64,000 nucleotides of DNA from Lepturacanthus savala (Eukaryota; Chordata; Actinopteri; Scombriformes; Trichiuridae): contig CM060467.1 of assembly GCA_030544235.1 (NCBI GenBank), forward strand, positions 7,525,001-7,589,000. Direction: 5' to 3'. The notes below the pieces were generated by a model, which was not told the DNA's origin, did no database searches, and was given only the letters and a program-made list of their open reading frames with translations. Made by a program: the position numbers and the translations under genes. Below are positions 58,950-64,000 of this stretch, piece by piece; position 1 is the stretch's first letter; each line of letters opens with the position of its first letter.

Positions 58950-61900
58950 CTGGAGAGCAAGCAGAGGGCAGACGCATTAATAAACACACATACAACTTCA
59001 CACACTCACAGACACAGATGTACACAAACACAGACATACACTTACACAGCAAAATAATTAAGCATTCTGTGAAGAGAGTGAGAAAAGTTGGGGGAGAGTT
59101 GGAAAAAAATTGGATAAAAAAAAGATCAGCGTGCACATTTCACAATTTAATTAAGTCCAGGGAGCTATTAGGGAGCATATTGATACTTTAATATGTCTCA
59201 TTTCTTTTCCGACATGAATATGGACATTTATGGATTGCGAGATGCACTGCTTAAATTTGGACTGAATTTAATGGAAAAATTAAGAGGGTTTAAACTAAGT
59301 GGAAAAAAATAAATAATTGAGGGGATTGTTAAAAATAATTTAACCATAGCCTTGGATTGCAAACTCTGGGTATTTATGTTAGTTAGTGCCAGTGCATCAG
59401 GAAGGTCTAGCTGTATTCATTATCATTATTATCCAGCTATAGATTACAAAAATATTAGCAGTTGGTATCATGATTATGTTTGAGATGGCTCGAGGTCACT
59501 GACATGAAAAATGACAGTTGGCCAATAGGAGGCTCATGTCTTGAAAGACAGACTAGTAAATGAAAAGTGTCTGGCTCACTATAAACCAACAATTACTAAA
59601 TATAAATACTGCATATATTTTAATGAATCTAGAGGTCTTCATGAGCGGGCTTCCACTTTAACTTCAAATGTTTTTTGACCAATGCATTTAAATATTAAAG
59701 TTGAGTAGCTCAACCTTTTTTTCTTTTTTTAAAAAAAAGAGAAAGAAAAAAAGACAGCATATAAAAAGGCTTAGCCCAGCTGAATCAGTTAATCAAGGAC
59801 AAAAGCAATTAATGTCAGAAACATCAGCCTCTTACTGTATAGACAATATTAAATATTTTCATTCTCTCGTGTGAGTTTGGTATGCTTTGTTACATTTTTT
59901 ACATCATCAAACTCTACAAAACAAAAATGTATGCAAATCATCAATGCCACCAAAACAGCTTCTCAGGCATCGACAATAAAGTGAAAATAGTGAAATAATT
60001 TTACAGCTTTACTGAAAGAATGGTACTGGCTGTCAAATAGGAGACAGCTGCAAGTGAGTCATGGTACCAAATTGGTCCTTCATGGCATCTTAATGACATT
60101 AGTGGCAATAGGGTATGGAAGGGATGCCAGGATGAAACCCAGTTTCTGGGCTACAATGAACGAGAAGACGAGCAGGAAATTATATTATTGTACGTTTCTG
60201 CATGGCTTTAGAGAATAAAACAAGGGAAAAGTGTGTGTTGAAATTTAGCAGCATATTTATGATCTACATCCTCTATTCCTTTACAGAGAGTCTTAAACAA
60301 TTCAGCATACTGTACTGCAGATCTAGGAAGATTGATTACGAAACTGTTAATCAACTATGTGCCACCCAGAGCTTGTTCATTTCAAAATCTGTTGTCGTAT
60401 TGGAGAATGCTGCAAAAAGAAGAAAAATGTCTCATTAGTTGTAGAAGAATTGTCTGGAGACCTAAATAAATAATTAAATAAACCCCTGTTGTGCTGTCAG
60501 AGCAGAAGTCTATATAGCTCATTTAAAACGACAAACTGTCAGCACATGTCCAGGGTGGTTGTAGAGTTTGTAGACCGTGAACAGTGAAGACACTTAAAAG
60601 AAGATGAATTGTTCTATCAAAGACACGTCATATCCCTCATCAAGTTCTTCTGACAGTGCCATGTTTATTTACGCTTCAAGCAGCATGGTGGGCTGTACAT
60701 GGTCCCAAACACTGTCACACAATAACATGTAATGTTTTTAGTTGAGGTAAGTTTGTATCTCTGATAGACAGAGTGCATTATGAGTGCATTACTGTAGTAA
60801 GACAGAGGCAGATGTACAGACAGTCCTGCAGTGGGTTTCTTTGCAAGCCAGATACAAACTGTACAAGCAGAACATAATCAAGAGGACAAATTTAACTTTT
60901 TAATTGTTACAATGTACAAAGTCAAGAGCAGGTCAGCATGCAGGTTTTCTGTAATTTTTGTACCTTCCAATGGCAGACTACGGTGCAAATGGCTGTTGCA
61001 TGTAACGTATCAGATATTCTGTAGACCTCAAAGTAGAAGTTATGCACGATCCAATTTTTGGTTGCGACCCACCAGTTGAGAACCTCTGGTCTAAGGACAA
61101 TGGATACTGTCATGCTGTACAGACTGTAAATCCCTGAGGCATATGTGTTTTGCTTGGTATCAAAATGTTTAGCTTGGTAACTTTACATCATACAGGTTCT
61201 GAGGTAACGAGTGTCTACTATATGATTACTGCTGGTCTGTGCTTTAAGGTACACTTCTTAAACTTGTTAAATGCTCAATGACACCCTTTAAATCTCAAAA
61301 TTACACTCTTGATTAAAGTGAGCTGGTGAGAGGTTTGGGGCATGTATATTTAAACTAAAACTGATAAATCTGATAGAAAGCTAACATGATTACAATCCAG
61401 TTATATTAAACCCTGACTTATGTCTATTGCATCGATTACATCTATTGTGTTGATAATCCTTCCAAGTCTTTGCTTTAGCCAACAGTACAAGATTGGTTGG
61501 CTGCACTTTTAAATCCATTTAAGTGGTTTAACGGTAACAGGAGACATTTTAATCATAGAGAAAGGTATTTTAGAGGATTTATGTCTCTGATTTGACCGAG
61601 GGGTGAAAACAGAGAGTCACACCCATATGAAAGCACTCATACTCAAATAGATATACATAAGCACAGCCCCCCCCCCCACTAATGCGGTAACTACATTCTA
61701 AACTAAAAAAAGTATGATAATGCAGTTATGTGAAAGCACAATTTAACATTGCTTATTGTTATGATACAACTTTACAAAGTGACCAGTAGCATATGCTAAA
61801 GTATATAGCCAAAGTTATTCATTCCTAAATTACAACTATGTTTATTGAGCTTAACTTCAGCAATGTTCAGGTAACATTACTGTAAAAACATTTAAGCTGC

Positions 61901-63248
61901 CAACATAAGACATCTGAGAATGCATTCATTCTTTCATCCAAAGTAGGGGGTGGTAGAATCTGGTGACTGCCAGAGATTCGTTTCTCCATTAAATTTGAGC
62001 AGCAACAATGACAAGGAGAGGGCAGACGAAAATCAATACATTTTTTGAGGTACCACAGGCAGTGGACCAGAGCCAGAGAACAACTCCTGAAACACTGCAA
62101 CCTCAGCAAGCTTGGCAAAAAGTGCACATATTGAACAGTGCAAGTGAGGAAAGTTATAGTAAAAGCCTAAGACATTATGTTTTTGAATGAAATCCGGATA
62201 GGCCATCAAACTGCTATTACAGCTGGGGTTTTTACAACATCATGGTTACATAAAGAGACTATGTCAAGTTTTTTTTTTTCATGATTATCACTATAAAGGC
62301 TAACTTGTCGGTTTGGATGTTTTGCAGCTGCAATAAGGTTAAAATAGGAAACCCTCAAAGGCCATTCATTGGGGGTCAATACATAAATTATGGTATGCTG
62401 TAAGAATATTCATTGACCTGATAACATAAATCAGGACCGGTACAATGTGGCATGCATTGATCTGAACTCTACTATTCCAATCGTGACCGTTTTCATTTCC
62501 AGGATTTGCTAATCAACTGACTGATTCATGTTGCTCACTGTTTGGAAGCAGCAGCATACTAAGATGCTGCTGATGAAGTGTGATAAATTAAGACCTTTTA
62601 AACAGCACTTGTAGAATCTGCACATGAATTTCCATAATAATGTGAGGGTAGGTTATTACTATGTATTACTATGCATCAGGAGTCCTCAGAGGCGATTCAA
62701 GAGAACTGGTGTTCAACAACATGAAAGTGACTTTAGGAAAATGTAATTTCAAAGCTGAGAGGTTTATCATCTTGTTTAGTGGTGCATCTTCTCTTGTTGA
62801 ATTATCACATATATTGGTACTTAGTTGCTGTCCTTAACAGGTGTAAAACAGAGTGTGTTTTTCACAAGCCAGTTAAATCTCAAAGAATTTGCAGTGCATG
62901 CGGCCCTCAAGGATCAAGGATATGCTTATTATCCCTGCGGGTCAATTTGCAAGTACAGCCAGCAGTGAACACATGACCATCAAACAAACATTAATACATA
63001 GAGAGGATAATCTAAAAATCACAAAGAGAGATTTGAAAGGCCTATGGCAGCAGGGACAAATTCAATCTTTAAGTATATTTGACTGGGCTTTCTTCAAAGT
63101 CCTACCTTTGCTTTCCTTCACATATGAGGAAGGTCATTCAAGGTCATACCTGCAATTTTACTGCACATTCCGAATGCTGACAAAGTGGAATGTGAGGACT
63201 GATTCAATAAAGCAGGAATAAAACATTTTCCTGAAGGTATTGTTAATG

Positions 63249-63645
63249 TTATACACTGATCCACTGATGGGTTTTTCTACTCACTGCATCCACATGTGGC
63301 TCGAAGGTCAGATTGTCATCAATTACAGTGCCGCGACATTTGCACTGCTGCACAAACTCAACAGTCTGATCATTAATCACCACGGGAGAAACATCCATAG
63401 GATTCTTTCTAAAATATATGGTCATCTCTTTAGTTTTGGACACATTGATGTCCTAGGAGGACGATTTGCACCAGTCTGTGAATTCCGGCACTAGAGGGCC
63501 ATGATAAGGGTCATCACTGTTGAGATGAGACACGACAGAATGTTCAGCGAAGTTAATGATATGACAACTCGCATATTGGCTTTGACATGCGTTAGTGTAA
63601 AAGACAAATAAAAGAGGCGAGTGGATTCACCCTTGGGGAAATCCG
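63249..63645 (-). mobile_element. Non-LTR retrotransposon (LINE) reverse transcriptase fragment
   Basis: Minus-strand frames contain GFPQG, SPLLFVFYTNACQSQ, HIINFAEHSVVS and VSKTKEMTIYFRKNP, then FVQQCK and GTVIDDNLTFEPHVDAVSRK. These are the RT motifs PQG, FADD-like and KTKEM..DFR of fish LINEs. The FADD box reads FAEH and there are in-frame stops, so it is inactive. Exact clade (L2, Rex or CR1 type) not assigned. Confidence 0.75.
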
Positions 63646-63679
63646 GTGGAGGAAAAAAGAACATCTGATAAAACGCCAT

Positions 63680-63873
63680 TAACCTTCACACGATCATTCC
63701 CCCATCTCCTCACTGGAGAGGAAGATGCCATAAACACACACATCGCAGCCTACAACTTAGGGCTGCACTCTGGAAACATGAACAATTATAAAGCAGCAGA
63801 CTATAATCTAAGAAGAGCGGTAAAGGAGACAAAAAGGGACTATGAAAGAGAAAGTGGAACAGCAGCTCTATGA
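63680..63873 (+). mobile_element. LINE linker fragment in opposite orientation
   Basis: The plus-strand frame reads HIAAYNLGLHSGNMNNYKAA then DYNLRRAVKETKRDYERE, the segment between endonuclease and RT in fish LINEs. It abuts the minus-strand RT fragment, so the two parts of one element lie in opposite orientations. Confidence 0.6.
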
Positions 63874-64000
63874 ATGATTACTATAAAAGATGATGAAATG
63901 AATTCCAGTGAGATTTTGGTTTATATCACAACTTTGAAAAGCAGTTGTCTTGGCAAAGATATCAAACTACTGCATGGTCCTTGTTGGGTGATGGTCAGCA

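Larger units (their letters stand above)
53556..64000 (-). other. csmd3: csmd3 introns in the window
   Basis: Introns: 53556..54282, 54425..55434, 55523..56124, 56238..56612, 56772..58101, 58168..58769, and 58950 to beyond the window end. They hold short CA repeats near 53820..53852, a GAT-rich patch at 54598..54700, a dispersed repeat at 58570..58650, a palindromic ATGTACAT patch near 57508..57540 and a LINE relic at 63249..63873. No further csmd3 exon is visible from 58950 to 64000. Confidence 0.65.

Noticed and set aside
61060..61101. TTGCGACCCACCAGTTGAGA with similarity to the end of a common DNA transposon
   Set aside because: Only about 40 bp match my memory of such ends, with no partner end, so not called as an element.
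62008..62190. 60-codon open frame starting MTRRGQTKINTFFE
   Set aside because: Looks somewhat protein-like but is short, isolated and matches nothing I know; treated as chance or an old repeat.
58950..64000. Search for further csmd3 exons upstream of the last sushi exon
   Set aside because: No frame with CUB or sushi cysteine patterns and splice borders was seen; the region appears to be a single long intron.

Overview
The window is eukaryotic nuclear DNA from a ray-finned fish, most likely a percomorph teleost. Three multi-exon genes with canonical GT-AG introns encode proteins that read as vertebrate families. The introns and spacers carry fish-type repeats: a tRNA-derived SINE, several Tc1-like relics, TTAA-ended MITEs, a LINE fragment and long dinucleotide microsatellites. 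No bacterial operon, CRISPR array, phage or viral gene is visible. The species-level placement is inference from repeat type, not from a search.

Region 1 (1 to about 27,270, plus strand) holds the 3' four fifths of ankib1, an ankyrin-repeat RING-between-RING (RBR) E3 ubiquitin ligase. Seventeen coding exons (562..24822) join without a frame break into 957 residues: linker, RING1, IBR, catalytic RING2, coiled-coil helices, ubiquitin-interacting motif and a C-terminus ending QVHLV. The ankyrin-repeat exons lie upstream of the window. A long 3' UTR ends near an AATAAA at 27248.

Region 2 (27,800 to 34,963, minus strand) holds a complete ten-exon gene for a 300-residue TMBIM/lifeguard family protein with seven hydrophobic segments. 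It is closest in its C-terminal half to GRINA/LFG1, but has a short N-terminus that is not proline-rich. It converges tail to tail with ankib1. One of its 3' splice sites sits directly on a long (CT)n microsatellite.

Region 3 (34,964 to 53,395) is about 18 kb with no recognisable gene. It contains a locally duplicated segment (42.57 to 43.49 kb), a further copy of a roughly 100-bp unit at 38.96 kb, a 1.3-kb internally deleted Tc1-like element with long inverted ends (43,980 to 45,318), a second Tc1-like relic near 49.0 to 49.8 kb, and probably the 3' UTR of csmd3.

Region 4 (53,396 to the window end, minus strand) holds the last seven coding exons of csmd3: the final sushi domain, the juxtamembrane extracellular region, the single transmembrane helix and the cytoplasmic tail. 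Beyond the sushi exon the window ends inside a long intron carrying a degraded LINE whose two parts lie in opposite orientations.

The three genes have unrelated cellular roles (ubiquitin ligation, calcium/apoptosis-linked membrane protein, synaptic or complement-like adhesion receptor), and nothing suggests they work as one system. I did not find a convincing previously undescribed system. The more notable items are the microsatellite at a splice acceptor, the divergent lifeguard gene, the gene order, the duplicated intergenic segment and the rearranged mobile elements.
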